Shown here piece by piece: positions 9,118 through 18,539 of a stretch of DNA of 64,000 nucleotides. The position numbers were made by a program, and so were the translations under genes. Numbering within the stretch: the stretch's first letter is position 1; the number at the start of each line of letters is the position of its first letter. Under the pieces are notes generated by a model that was not told the origin of the DNA, did no database searches, and saw only the letters and a list, made by a program, of their open reading frames with translations. The DNA is taken from the NCBI RefSeq assembly GCF_014284305.1, contig NZ_JACOFW010000017.1:43094-107093 (forward strand). Direction: 5' to 3'. Origin of the DNA: Affinundibacterium seohonense (GTDB taxonomy: Bacteria > Pseudomonadota > Gammaproteobacteria > Burkholderiales > Burkholderiaceae_D).

Positions 9118-11037
9118 TTAGGCTTCCACGATCATGCGAGTGCGCATTTCCAAATGCAAGGCGTGGCAGAAATGTGTGCAATAACACCAGTACACGCCTG
9201 GATTGCCAGCGATGAACGTGACAGAGGCAGTTTCTTGTGGATTGACAATGAAATTGACGTTGTGGTTGGGAATAGCGAAGCCGTGTGTCAAATCTTCGAT
9301 TTTGTCCAAGTTGGTCAAAATCAAAGTAACTTCATCACCTTTCTTAACGGTGAATTCACGCAGGCTAAATGCTGGTGCCTGCGATGTCATTTTGACGGTC
9401 ACTTTTTTGCCGTTACGTACAACGCCAGACTCTTTTGGATCTTTAATAGCATTTGGGAAGTCGTTCAAATCATAGACTTGCTTTGGACGAACCAAGTCAC
9501 GTTTGAAGATGATGAAATCATGTGGCTCGCCGCGTACTGGGTGATCTGCCATCAAAACCATTTTTTCACCAGAGATGTCGATCATTTGCTCATTTTCTGG
9601 ATGCAAAGGGCCTACTGGCAAGAAGCGATCTTTGGAGAATTTACAACCAACGGCAAGGTATTTACCGTCAGCCGCTTTGGTTTCGGATTGTGATGCGTTC
9701 AAGTGACCTGGTTGATACTGTACATCGAGGCGATCCACGACATATTTTGCAGTCTTGTCGCCAGCGTGGAACTTGATCGCAGCTTCGACATTCCATTTCA
9801 CTACTTGGCTGTCAAGGAACAAAGTGGTGAACGCATTGCCGCGACCATCAAAGGCTGTGTGCAAAGGACCCAGACCGAGTTCAACTTCCGCCACAATTGC
9901 TGCATCTAATTTTTCCAGCTTACCGTCAAACCAGTCCAACACTTTGGATAGATCAATGACAGTGCCAGTAGGGGAGAGTTTGCCTGCACAAATGAAATAT
10001 TTTCCATCTGGACTCGCGTTAACACCATGCGGATTTTTTGGCACAGATACATAAGCGGTGAGGGCGGTTTTTGGATCTTTGTTGGCTTCGTGCGTGCCAT
10101 CCACTACAGGTACTTTGGAGTCGCCAATGGTTTTGAATTTTCCTGCTTTGACCGCTGCTTCAATACGTGCCACGTTATAGAACAGACAGGCATCACGTTC
10201 GGACGACATCATGTCTTCATAGTGTGCACCCATTTCAGTGTTGTACTGATTAGTCGCGGCTAATTTTCCGTCGTAGGAAGTTGCTACCAAATCGCAATTG
10301 CCGTCGATCAGCACTTGCCAACGCACTTCCATCGTTTCGGCATCGACGCAGCTAAACATAGAGCGATATTTGCTGCTGTCTGCACTACCTGCATTTGGCA
10401 AAGGAGTCGCAAATTCACCGCCGCAGAAAACACGGGTGGTGTAGTTGATTTTCTCATCAACCGGATCACGTTTGTCTGGGAAAATACCGTGGAAACCCTG
10501 AACATTCGGCAATTGTGTGATTTTGTCGCAGACGAAGTAATCAAGACGAACACGCGCGATACGGCTATTGATTTTGTCATTGATCCAAGCGTAACGACCA
10601 TCGTAGTTACCGTCTTTGTAGGAAGCGTGAGTATGATGCGTATCTGCTACGGTGTACTTTAGGCTACCGTCAGCTTTAGTGCCCATGACCTTTTTAGATT
10701 CGTTGGTAACACCCCAACCAACCAATGCATCCGGTACGAAGCAGGGAATGCGATGGATCTCGCGACCAGAAGGAAGGCCCAGTACACGCATGTCGCCAGT
10801 ATGACCGCCACTCCACAGACCGTAATAGGTGTCTAGTTCGCCAGGTTTTAAATGTGGTGCATTGCTACTTGCATGACTGCCACCAGCTGAGGCGGAAGCA
10901 GAGGGGATCGCCCCGGCTGTACCAGGTTTTTCGTTACATGCGACCAATGTTCCTATGCTTGCAATCGCGGCGGTATTGAGAAATCTGCGGCGACCTAAAG
11001 CAGGTGCTTCGGTTTCTTTGATTTTGTCTTGACTCAT
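9118..11037 (-). CDS. nosZ: NosZ, nitrous-oxide reductase (Tat-type, clade I)
   Basis: NosZ reduces N2O to N2 in the periplasm, the last step of denitrification. The 639-residue precursor starts with a twin-arginine signal (GRRRFLNTAAIASIG, residues about 15-30), marking the clade I, Tat-exported type. The body is a seven-bladed propeller holding CuZ, with the His-rich segments DTHHTHAS and PHGV among its ligands. The C-terminal cupredoxin domain has the CuA motif CYCTHFCHALHLEM. The signal region ends in TLVAC, which resembles a lipobox, so lipidation is possible but unproven. It is the first gene of the operon. An FNR/DNR box lies about 100 bp upstream. Confidence 0.97.
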   Translation of the reverse strand: MSQDKIKETEAPALGRRRFLNTAAIASIGTLVACNEKPGTAGAIPSASASAGGSHASSNAPHLKPGELDTYYGLWSGGHTGDMRVLGLPSGREIHRIPCFVPDALVGWGVTNESKKVMGTKADGSLKYTVADTHHTHASYKDGNYDGRYAWINDKINSRIARVRLDYFVCDKITQLPNVQGFHGIFPDKRDPVDEKINYTTRVFCGGEFATPLPNAGSADSSKYRSMFSCVDAETMEVRWQVLIDGNCDLVATSYDGKLAATNQYNTEMGAHYEDMMSSERDACLFYNVARIEAAVKAGKFKTIGDSKVPVVDGTHEANKDPKTALTAYVSVPKNPHGVNASPDGKYFICAGKLSPTGTVIDLSKVLDWFDGKLEKLDAAIVAEVELGLGPLHTAFDGRGNAFTTLFLDSQVVKWNVEAAIKFHAGDKTAKYVVDRLDVQYQPGHLNASQSETKAADGKYLAVGCKFSKDRFLPVGPLHPENEQMIDISGEKMVLMADHPVRGEPHDFIIFKRDLVRPKQVYDLNDFPNAIKDPKESGVVRNGKKVTVKMTSQAPAFSLREFTVKKGDEVTLILTNLDKIEDLTHGFAIPNHNVNFIVNPQETASVTFIAGNPGVYWCYCTHFCHALHLEMRTRMIVEA

Positions 11038-11106
11038 GATGTGATCCTTATTGGCTGGCCGTGGTTAATAGATACTAGATAGATGCTAGATATGACAACG
11101 GTTGCC

Positions 11107-11148
11107 ATGATGCAAGGTTTTCTTGAAAATTAAATTGATGCTGGTCAA
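11107..11148 (-). promoter_or_regulatory. FNR/DNR-type box and -10 element for nosZ
   Basis: TTGATGCTGGTCAA at 11135-11148 matches the TTGAT-N4-ATCAA consensus at 9 of 10 positions. On the minus strand CATCAT, a 4-of-6 match to TATAAT, is centred exactly 32 bp downstream. That is the spacing of a class II FNR promoter, where the box is at -41.5. It predicts a transcript start near 11100 and a leader of about 63 bases. The Dnr-type regulator at 31390 is a plausible activator. Confidence 0.75.
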
Positions 11149-11317
11149 GAAAAAAAGGCAGAATAATTGTTTGTGACGCATGTTTGTTTTAGCGCAACTT
11201 ACAATAGGTGGGGCGATTTTTGTCGAATGTTATTGAATATAATCATGCTCATGCGTGTCGCCAATCTTCCGTCTTTCGTCTCTGGTTTTTTTATACCTTA
11301 CTCATTCAAGGAAAAAC

Positions 11318-11713
11318 ATGAAATTATCTACTCAATTGTTGAGTGCGCTCACTCTGGCAAGTCTGGCTTTAATCAGCGGCTGCAATAAAAAAGAAGCAGA
11401 GGCGCCAATTGCTTCCGCTAGCGCTGTAGTGGCTGCCGCTGCGCCCGCTGCTGCAGAAAATGTGATTGGTAAAACGACTTATGGAAAAACTTGCTCTATG
11501 TGTCATGCGGCCAATGTGGCTGGTGCGCCAAAACCAGGTGATAAGGCGGACTGGTCACCACGCATTGCCCAGGGAATGGATGTCTTGTATAAGCATGCTT
11601 TAGAAGGATATACCGGTGCGAAAGGGCAGATGCCTGCGCGCGGAGGTGCGGCAAATTTGAGCGATGACGATGTGAAAGCAACGGTCGACTATATGGTTGC
11701 TCAGTCTCGCTGA
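11318..11713 (+). CDS. Lipoprotein c-type cytochrome (c5-like)
   Basis: This small monohaem cytochrome c of 131 residues probably carries electrons in the periplasm, possibly to NosZ or another reductase. It has a lipoprotein signal with lipobox LISGC (Cys about residue 21), an Ala-rich linker, a haem motif CSMCH near residue 60, and a distal Met in KGQMPARGG. That layout resembles cytochrome c5/c555 types. I chose the ATG at 11318 because AAGGA lies just upstream and it begins the signal peptide. A longer GTG frame exists but adds 21 residues before the signal. It is divergent from nosZ; TATAAT at 11238-11243 may be its -10. Confidence 0.88.
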   Translation: MKLSTQLLSALTLASLALISGCNKKEAEAPIASASAVVAAAAPAAAENVIGKTTYGKTCSMCHAANVAGAPKPGDKADWSPRIAQGMDVLYKHALEGYTGAKGQMPARGGAANLSDDDVKATVDYMVAQSR

Positions 11714-11861
11714 TCTCTGTTGAATTAAATGACGTAATTTTGGGTTTATGCATGTTGTGTGTGGTGAAAATTTGCTGCACACCTAGTGCTTGAGTCAGCG
11801 CACATAACTGAAATAGTTTTGTGAGAAGTTTGCCCTCTCTTTGTGAAGAAGATTTCAATTC

Positions 11862-12893
11862 ATGACTACTTTATCTGCCAAACTAGCATCGCCTAAACGC
11901 CGCCAACTGGCGATCGGTCTTCCTTTGTTTGCTTGTGGTTTGTTGATTGCTCCGGTGCAGGCAAAATCTGATATACACCAATTTTCCAAAACAATGATGG
12001 GCACCCGCCTTGATCTGACTTTGCAAGGTGCAGATGCAAGTTTGATGAAAACTGCTGCGGTTGCAGCTTTGAGCGAAATGGCACGGCTCGCTGATATGAT
12101 GAGCCGCTACCGCAGTGATAGCGAGCTTAACGCCATTAATTTGGCTGCAGGCTTGCAAGCGGTGCAGGTATCGGCTGAATTATTGGAAGTACTTGAGATG
12201 GCACAGCGTGTCACGAAAATGAGTAAGGGAGCCTTTGACGTTACCGTTGGTGCGTTACGTGATTGGAACTTTGATGCGGCGTCTCCTTCCATCGCTAGTG
12301 CCCAGCAAATTGCGTCACAATTGCCGCTAATTGGCGCCAAGGGCTTAATTCTTAACGCTCGTAAAAGAACTGCTTTCCTTAGTCAACGAGGTATGCGGCT
12401 CGATTTGGGAGGTATCGCCAAATTACCGATTATGAAGGCGGGCATGCGTCAACTTCTCGCACATGGTGTGGTCAATGCCATGATCAATGGTGGTGGAGAT
12501 GTGCTGGTGAACGGCCAACTGAATGGACGAGATTGGCGAGTTGGTTTGCGTGATCCGCGTCAACCTGATCAGTTACTCGGCGTGGTGGCATTGAACAAAG
12601 GTTTTGTTGCTTCGTCAGGCGACTACGAACGATATGTCATGCACGAGGGACAACGCTTGCATCACATACTTGATCCCAAAACAGGTTACCCGACCAAAGG
12701 GCCGCATGGCGTAACATTAATTAGCGATAATCTCGAAGCGATTAATGGTCTGGGGGCGGCCATTATGGTGGCCGGCGCACAATCTGGTCGCACCAGACTT
12801 CAGCAGATGAGCGATGTGGATGCATTGATCGTCGATGCCAACAATCAACTCTGGACATCATCTGGAATGGCGCGTCGCTTGGTACGTAGCTAA
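11862..12893 (+). CDS. nosX: ApbE-family FAD:protein FMN transferase (NosX-like)
   Basis: ApbE enzymes move FMN from FAD onto a Thr of target proteins outside the cytoplasm. The target here is very likely NosR, whose SGATVT motif is encoded in the neighbouring operon; this is the job given to NosX in nos clusters. The 343-residue protein has a PKRRQLAIG signal (Tat-like) to about residue 35. It shows the family blocks DVTVGAL, LDLGGIAK, INGGGDV and ILDPKTGYP. The residue after GGIAK is Leu where Gly is usual. The gene follows the cytochrome c gene by about 150 bases and is convergent with the ketosynthase gene. Confidence 0.88.
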   Translation: MTTLSAKLASPKRRQLAIGLPLFACGLLIAPVQAKSDIHQFSKTMMGTRLDLTLQGADASLMKTAAVAALSEMARLADMMSRYRSDSELNAINLAAGLQAVQVSAELLEVLEMAQRVTKMSKGAFDVTVGALRDWNFDAASPSIASAQQIASQLPLIGAKGLILNARKRTAFLSQRGMRLDLGGIAKLPIMKAGMRQLLAHGVVNAMINGGGDVLVNGQLNGRDWRVGLRDPRQPDQLLGVVALNKGFVASSGDYERYVMHEGQRLHHILDPKTGYPTKGPHGVTLISDNLEAINGLGAAIMVAGAQSGRTRLQQMSDVDALIVDANNQLWTSSGMARRLVRS

Positions 12894-12942
12894 GCTGACG
12901 ATTGACCTTTGTTTGACCTTCCTCAGCTACACTTTGAGGCGA

Positions 12943-14097
12943 CTAACGCGATAGCAAAATACTGACCGCATTCCCGCCAAAACCAACCGCATTCACCAGA
13001 ACTTTTCGAATGTGTTTGCGAGGTGTTGGTATCGGAATATATGGCACAGGTATAAAATGTTGATGCTGGAGCATGAGTACAGCCATATGCAAACTTAGTA
13101 TGCCCGAGGCACCAAGGGTATGCCCAATTTTCCACTTATTTGTCGTGCACATTGGTTTCTCGTGTGAGAAAACTTGTTGAATCGCTTGCCACTCGTAGAG
13201 ATCGCCTTTGATTGTTCCTGGCGCATGCATCACGATGACATCTATCTCGCTAGGATCTGTATCTCCGATTGCCATTCGCATCGATTTTTGAAAGCAAATT
13301 GCGGCCTCAGACATGCCAGTGCTAGTGAACGCATCATCGGTTGCGTAACCGACTTCATCAATGTACGCTATCGCAATCGCTTCTGGGTTAATGTCTAAGC
13401 AGGCGACACCCGCAGCTTCACCTAACACCATGCTGTTATACGTTTTTGTCAGATCCAAGGCGCGGCACGGATATTCCGCATCATCCTTCGCATAAATCTT
13501 CAAAGCTTGCATCTGATGCAAAGTAAACGACGTGAGTGCAGCTTCGCTACCGCCCGCAAGAAATCGGGTCTCCATGCCAGAACGCAGCCACGCGACCGCA
13601 TTCAATATGGCATGCAGAGAGGTGGAGCAGGTGACCGATAACGAAGTGCTAGGTCCCGTTGCTTTAAGATCTCTGGCAACTGAACTAGCTAGATTGCCTA
13701 GCGTGGTCGTTGGTGAGGTATGAGGAGAAACAGTCCCTCCGTCTAAAAATGTCCTGTGATATGTCTCCAATTGTTGTGTCGCTCCTCTTGATGAGCCGAG
13801 AAAGACGCCGAATTGGCGATCATTTCCCCACTTCGCTTGCTCTATTGCCTGACGTGCGACCCACATGGCATTGATAACACTCGCATCAAGATGTTGGTAC
13901 TGTGTATTTTCTGTACGAATTGATTGTAGTTGCGTTTGTAAATCATCAGGAATACTAGCCACGAATTGTGTTTCACCGTTGATTAACTTCTTTTGAATAT
14001 GAGTTTGTGAATTTTGATAATGACGCCAAATTTCCTCTGGATTTGATCCAAGCGCAGAAATGGTATTGAGTGCGGTGATGGCAATTCTTGATTTCAT
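12943..14097 (-). CDS. Orphan beta-ketoacyl-ACP synthase (FabB/FabF fold)
   Basis: This 384-residue protein has the thiolase fold of condensing enzymes. Catalytic Cys157 lies in SVTCSTS, His291 in HAPGTIKGD (commonly HGTGT), and the second His at about 326 in NKWKIGHTLGASG, so the triad is intact. It should join a malonyl-ACP unit to an acyl chain in the cytoplasm. The ATG at 14097 starts the typical MKSRIAIT strand; a start 11 codons upstream lacks support. No ACP, reductase or dehydratase gene lies nearby, so its pathway is unknown. It interrupts an otherwise respiratory region and may belong to an older or inserted segment. Confidence 0.82.
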   Translation of the reverse strand: MKSRIAITALNTISALGSNPEEIWRHYQNSQTHIQKKLINGETQFVASIPDDLQTQLQSIRTENTQYQHLDASVINAMWVARQAIEQAKWGNDRQFGVFLGSSRGATQQLETYHRTFLDGGTVSPHTSPTTTLGNLASSVARDLKATGPSTSLSVTCSTSLHAILNAVAWLRSGMETRFLAGGSEAALTSFTLHQMQALKIYAKDDAEYPCRALDLTKTYNSMVLGEAAGVACLDINPEAIAIAYIDEVGYATDDAFTSTGMSEAAICFQKSMRMAIGDTDPSEIDVIVMHAPGTIKGDLYEWQAIQQVFSHEKPMCTTNKWKIGHTLGASGILSLHMAVLMLQHQHFIPVPYIPIPTPRKHIRKVLVNAVGFGGNAVSILLSR

Positions 14098-14424
14098 ATA
14101 TAAGTTTGGGAAAGATAAAAGCAAATGCAATCAAGTCGCTCATTGCACAAACTTGAATGTAAAAAAAACGAACTCTAGTGGCTTGCACGTATGACTGCAA
14201 GATAAGAGAGGTAAAAGCTTTACTCTCATCAAGAAAGCTTGTCATAAGAACGGAGAGAGAATGATTTACTAGCCGTTGCGATCCCAATTGCGATCGCCAC
14301 GCGAGCATAAAAAAACGAAATAAGACTTATTCGACGTTTGATTTTATTGATCTAAGGCAAGGAAGCGACTTGGAGATAAGGCGAAACCAGTGGAATATTA
14401 AGTTTCTTTCCAGTTGACGTACTG
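14098..14424. promoter_or_regulatory. Divergent intergenic region with candidate FNR-type box
   Basis: This stretch separates the ketosynthase gene from the HPP-CBS gene and holds no convincing reading frame. TTGATCTAAGGCAA at 14347-14360 matches the FNR/DNR consensus at 8 of 10 positions and lies about 70 bp ahead of the HPP start. No -10 element sits at the exact class II distance, so the site is a weak candidate. Confidence 0.4.
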
Positions 14425-15639
14425 ATGCCAAAATCTTGTGATTCTCTAGTGAATAAAAGCTTCTATCTCTCTGATGTTAAAGCAACATTTGGACGATTCT
14501 TGCCCCTAGCAAACAAGCTGGGATACAAGGATCGTTTTCTCATTGCAGCAGGTGCTTTGTCGAGCTTGTTATTCGCGAGTGTATCGAGCTTTCTCATTTG
14601 GGGCAGTTATGGATCGATTCCTCTATTGGTAGCGCCAATGGGAGCCACTTCTATACTAATATTTGCTCTACCATCTAGCCCTCTAGCGCAACCATGGTCG
14701 GTATGCTTTGGCAATTTTATATCCGCAAGTATCGGTGTTGGGTGTGCGACCTTGCTCGGTCATCATCCGTTTGTCGCTTCGCTGGCTGTTGGGCTTTCGA
14801 TCTTGGTAATGTTTGCTACTAGTAGCCTACATCCACCAGGCGGAGCGGTTTCACTTTTGGCAGTGCTTGGTGGGACACAAATAGAGCACCTTGAATGGTA
14901 TTTTGTGTTGGGAGTCGTTGTGCTGCAGTCGACATGTTTGGTCATCATTGCGGCAGGATTTCACCATTTGCGAAAGGTGAATTACCCGCAATCTGCAAGG
15001 TTAAGCGAGAATTTGCATCGAACAGGCGATCCGCAAATAAGCGCTAGATTAGGTGTTACCAGCGCTGATCTCGATGTTATCTTGGCTAAGCACGGAAAAT
15101 TACTCGATATTAGTCGAACTGATTTACAAACATTGATTACGAATACCGAGATACAAGTGCAACGTCGGCGACACGGAGTGATTCGGTGTAGTGAAATCAT
15201 GTCACGCCATGTCGTCACAGTTAAGTTTGAAACGAGGCTCGAAGAGTGTTGGCAATTATTACGAACCCATAAAGTCAAAACACTGCCAGTCATTGACGAT
15301 CAAAGAAAAGTGATTGGAACAATAAGCCTCATTGATTTCTTAAAAAATGCGGGTCTTGATGTTTACCATGATTTTGACCTGCGTTTGCGGCAATTGCTGG
15401 AGAATGCACATCGTTTGACTGGTAGTAGATATGAAGTTGCAGGTCATATCATGAACACTTCAGTCCAGGCTAAAGTAGACGATTCCGATATCCTTGAACT
15501 GGTGGCGCTTTTTACCGATCTTGGTCTGCATTCTGTTCCGATTTTGAATTCGAGTGGCGAGTTGCAAGGTGTGATTACACAAACGGATTTGATCGCTACT
15601 TTGTATCGTATGCAGATTGATAAACCGCTCGATACTTAG
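14425..15639 (+). CDS. HPP-family membrane protein fused to paired CBS domains
   Basis: The 404-residue protein joins an HPP transmembrane domain (about residues 35-190, four to five helices, with the family motif LHPPGGA near 131) to two CBS domains (about 240-300 and 335-400). CBS pairs usually bind adenosine nucleotides and gate transport. Cyanobacterial and chloroplast HPP proteins are reported nitrite transporters. A nitrite or nitrate transport role gated by energy charge is therefore an inference from family and neighbourhood. It is a single gene on the plus strand with a possible FNR-type box upstream. Confidence 0.85.
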   Translation: MPKSCDSLVNKSFYLSDVKATFGRFLPLANKLGYKDRFLIAAGALSSLLFASVSSFLIWGSYGSIPLLVAPMGATSILIFALPSSPLAQPWSVCFGNFISASIGVGCATLLGHHPFVASLAVGLSILVMFATSSLHPPGGAVSLLAVLGGTQIEHLEWYFVLGVVVLQSTCLVIIAAGFHHLRKVNYPQSARLSENLHRTGDPQISARLGVTSADLDVILAKHGKLLDISRTDLQTLITNTEIQVQRRRHGVIRCSEIMSRHVVTVKFETRLEECWQLLRTHKVKTLPVIDDQRKVIGTISLIDFLKNAGLDVYHDFDLRLRQLLENAHRLTGSRYEVAGHIMNTSVQAKVDDSDILELVALFTDLGLHSVPILNSSGELQGVITQTDLIATLYRMQIDKPLDT

Positions 15640-15882
15640 ACCATTGTTTATGATTGCGATGGTTTTCAATGCTTGGTGTTGACGATCTTCAGATCGGTGG
15701 GAGTAATGAATTTCATCTAGGTAGTCGTTGACGACACACTTGTGGTTGGCTAAGTTTGATGTTCAAGATTTTTGAATTATGTTTTTGCGGCATTACTAGA
15801 TATCTAGTAACAGAACTTCATAGTGCATGAAGTAGGTTGCACCTGCCAACCTTTGTTACTGTTTGGTGCATCCATGATTTCA

Positions 15883-15896
15883 TTGACCTAAGACAA
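15883..15896 (+). promoter_or_regulatory. Degenerate FNR-type box upstream of ubiU
   Basis: TTGACCTAAGACAA matches the FNR consensus at 7 of 10 positions and is 36 bp before the ubiU ATG. E. coli ubiUV is Fnr-activated, which lends some support, but the match is poor and the distance to the start leaves little room for a class II promoter with a leader. Confidence 0.35.
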
Positions 15897-15931
15897 AGAC
15901 ACGCCTACAGCGTATCGCTACCATCTTGCGC

Positions 15932-16936
15932 ATGAAAACAATCGATCTCGTAGCGCCTGCCGGCAGCTTAGTTGCACTCAAAGCAGCCATCGACAAAGGC
16001 GCTGATGCCGTTTATCTAGGCTTACGCAATGCCACCAATGCACGTAATTTTGGTGGTCTCAATTTTACCGATGCCGACATTCGGCTTGGCGTGGAATATG
16101 CCCACCACCGCGGCAAACAAGTTCTGTTCGCGATCAATACTTACCCGCAAGCGCAAATGGCGCACGAATGGCGCGCTGCCATCGATACCGCAGTACTGCT
16201 AGGTGCTGACGCGATTATTTTGGCGGATCCTGGTTTAATGGCTTACGCACGTCATCGTTATCCTGATGTGCGTTTGCATTTGTCTGTGCAAAGTTCATCC
16301 ACCACGGTCGATGCAATCGAATTGATGCGCGAACAATTTGGCATACGTCGCGCTGTTTTGCCACGCGTATTAACACTGACTGAAATTGAAAAAATCATTC
16401 GTCAGACCGAAGTTGAAATTGAAGTGTTTGGTTTCGGTAGCTTATGTGTGATGGCTGAAGGACGTTGCTTGTTATCGAGTTATGTCACGGGTGATTCACC
16501 GAATAACAAAGGCGTATGCTCGCCTGGTCATGCTGTTAGCTGGGAAGAAAAAGACAAGGTCTTATCCGCGCGTTTGAGCGGCACCTTAATCGACCGCTAT
16601 GCACCGAATGAAGCGGCTGGTTATCCGACGCTGTGCAAAGGTCGTTTTGAAGTCGAAGGGCAAGTCGATTACGCCTTAGAAGAACCGACCAGTTTGAATG
16701 CCATCGGCTTGCTGCCGCAGTTACTCAAAATGGGCGTGAAAGCGATCAAGATTGAAGGTCGTCAACGTAGTCCAAATTATGTGTCACAAGTGGTTGGGAC
16801 TTTGCGCGCAGCGCTGGATTCAGCTGAACGTGATCCTGAGCGATATACAGCGAGGCCGGATTGGAATGCGACCTTGGCGAAACATGCTGAGGGAGCGCAG
16901 GTGACGCAAGGAGCATTCGAACGTCCCTGGAAATGA
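15932..16936 (+). CDS. ubiU: UbiU, U32-family protein for oxygen-independent ubiquinone synthesis
   Basis: UbiU with UbiV hydroxylates ubiquinone precursors without O2. The protein has 334 residues. It carries the four Cys that bind [4Fe-4S] in E. coli UbiU, here C172, C179, C196 and C235, each exactly three positions later than the E. coli residues I recall (169, 176, 193, 232). The U32 core begins with LVAPAGSLVALKAAIDKGAD. I chose the ATG at 15932 over a TTG two codons earlier. It leads a ubiU-ubiV-ubiT series in the same order of function as in E. coli, placed right before nar genes. This explains how quinone is made during denitrifying growth. Confidence 0.95.
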   Translation: MKTIDLVAPAGSLVALKAAIDKGADAVYLGLRNATNARNFGGLNFTDADIRLGVEYAHHRGKQVLFAINTYPQAQMAHEWRAAIDTAVLLGADAIILADPGLMAYARHRYPDVRLHLSVQSSSTTVDAIELMREQFGIRRAVLPRVLTLTEIEKIIRQTEVEIEVFGFGSLCVMAEGRCLLSSYVTGDSPNNKGVCSPGHAVSWEEKDKVLSARLSGTLIDRYAPNEAAGYPTLCKGRFEVEGQVDYALEEPTSLNAIGLLPQLLKMGVKAIKIEGRQRSPNYVSQVVGTLRAALDSAERDPERYTARPDWNATLAKHAEGAQVTQGAFERPWK

Positions 16937-17122
16937 GCGTAGTTTGCAAATTCAATCACAGGGCGGATTACGGCGTTGACTATGCTCGCAATACTGACGC
17001 ATCGCAGTGCTTGGCGCCTAGCCCTGCATCCATAGAGTCGAATTCCTGAGCACGATTATGGCGTATTGGATTCACTAGTCGTCGTTCTACTGTTTGTTTG
17101 AAAATATAAACTTAAAGACCTT

Positions 17123-18028
17123 ATGAAACTATCCCTCGCACCACTGTCTTATTACTGGTCTAAAGAAAGCACGATGCAATTTTATGTAGAGGCGATGAAC
17201 TGGCCTGTAGATATTATTTATCTGGGCGAAGTTGTTTGTTCGCGTCGGCATGTGATGCGTTTGCCGGATTGGATTGGTTTGGCGAAAGCTTGTCGCGATA
17301 CGGGTAAACAAGTGGTGCTTTCAAGCTTAACTTTGATTGATAACGAAGCTGATCGACGAGCCATGCATAAATTGATTGATGCGGCGGTTGCGGAAGATTT
17401 TCTGATCGAAGCGAATGATTTTAGCGCCGTACGTGCAATGCAAGGACGGCCCTTTGTCGCGGGACCACATTTAAATGTATATCACACTGGCACCTTGAAT
17501 TGGTTGCGTGAATTGGGCGCGATGCGCTTTACCCCGCCAATAGAATTAAGTGGTGCGGATTTGGCGGTATTGCAGGCGCAACGGCCAGTTGGTTTAGAAA
17601 CCGAAGTGCAAGTATGGGGACGCATGGCGCTCGCCTTCTCTTCTCGATGCTTCACTGCACGCCATCATCGCCTGCGCAAAGACAATTGCGAGTTTCGCTG
17701 TGAACATTATCCCGATGGATTGGCATTACAAACCCGCGAGCACAGCGATTTTCTGACCATTAACGGCATACAAACCCAAAGCGCGAATTGCTTGGATTTG
17801 AGTGCACAAATTCCTGCCCTCAAAAACTTGCAAGTCGATATCTTGCGTCTGCAAGTGCAGTCCAACTATATGGAACAAATCGTCCACGCCTTTGATACCG
17901 CACGCCGCCGCGAACAAGCAGCGGTGATTGAACCTGCATTTTTGCCGCCGCAATCTGAGCGCTGCAATGGTTATTGGAACGGTAGTTCAGGCATGCAATG
18001 GCAAACGATTCCAATTCATGCAAACTAA
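17123..18028 (+). CDS. ubiV: UbiV, partner of UbiU in anaerobic ubiquinone hydroxylation
   Basis: This 301-residue U32-family protein forms the UbiUV heterodimer. Its [4Fe-4S] ligands are C39 (GEVVCSRRH), C176, C189 and C193 ([18 protein letters not shown]). The spacing 13 and 4 equals that of E. coli UbiV. The gap of 186 bases after ubiU has no recognisable gene. The ubiT start follows the ubiV stop by nine bases, so those two are surely co-transcribed. It acts in the cytoplasm on the C5 and C6 positions of the ubiquinone ring. Confidence 0.95.
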   Translation: MKLSLAPLSYYWSKESTMQFYVEAMNWPVDIIYLGEVVCSRRHVMRLPDWIGLAKACRDTGKQVVLSSLTLIDNEADRRAMHKLIDAAVAEDFLIEANDFSAVRAMQGRPFVAGPHLNVYHTGTLNWLRELGAMRFTPPIELSGADLAVLQAQRPVGLETEVQVWGRMALAFSSRCFTARHHRLRKDNCEFRCEHYPDGLALQTREHSDFLTINGIQTQSANCLDLSAQIPALKNLQVDILRLQVQSNYMEQIVHAFDTARRREQAAVIEPAFLPPQSERCNGYWNGSSGMQWQTIPIHAN

Positions 18029-18037
18029 ATTTATTCT

Positions 18038-18496
18038 ATGATGAACCTCACTGATTTTCGTTTTCCCCGTGTCTTTGGCCAAATCGGCCGACACTTGCCT
18101 TCACCTGTTGCCAGCGCACCTTTAATGTTGATTTTGGCGCTGGCGCGACAACGCAGCTGGCTCGTCGCACCAGAAAATTTATACGACAAAACTTTTCGAA
18201 TCTACGTCGAAGATCTCGGCCTATGCCTTTGCTTTCGTTGTGATCATGGTCGTTTTAAAGCCATCCAACATCAAACTACCGACGTCAGTCTGAGCGCCTG
18301 TGCTATGGATTTTTTGAGGCTGGCAACTGCCTTGGAAGACGCCGACACTTTATTCTTTCGCCGTCGCTTAAAAATCGAAGGCGATACAGAGCTCGGCATT
18401 GCGGTGAAATATTGGATCGATGCGAGTGAACGTCCAGCTTGGTTGAATCTGCTCGCAGAAAAACTGAATTCGGGTTTGAATACGGGATCAGTATAG
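18038..18496 (+). CDS. ubiT: UbiT, SCP2-domain lipid-binding accessory of anaerobic ubiquinone synthesis
   Basis: UbiT is the SCP2-type (sterol-carrier-like) protein that holds ubiquinone intermediates for UbiUV under anoxia, the counterpart of aerobic UbiJ. The 152-residue product shows the SCP2 fold signals: a hydrophobic N-terminal helix, the central YVEDLGLCLCF strand, and LKIEGDTELGIAVK near residues 109-122. Two ATGs are adjacent at 18038 and 18041. It directly follows ubiV. The identification rests on fold, length and position; similarity at single sites is modest. Confidence 0.88.
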   Translation: MMNLTDFRFPRVFGQIGRHLPSPVASAPLMLILALARQRSWLVAPENLYDKTFRIYVEDLGLCLCFRCDHGRFKAIQHQTTDVSLSACAMDFLRLATALEDADTLFFRRRLKIEGDTELGIAVKYWIDASERPAWLNLLAEKLNSGLNTGSV

Positions 18497-18539
18497 TTGT
18501 TTGCAGCTTTGTATAGCATTTGTCGGTGAGGATCATCAT

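Noticed and set aside
13973..14308. 111-codon minus-strand frame before the ketosynthase
   Set aside because: It overlaps the ketosynthase 5' end in another frame and has no recognisable protein character.
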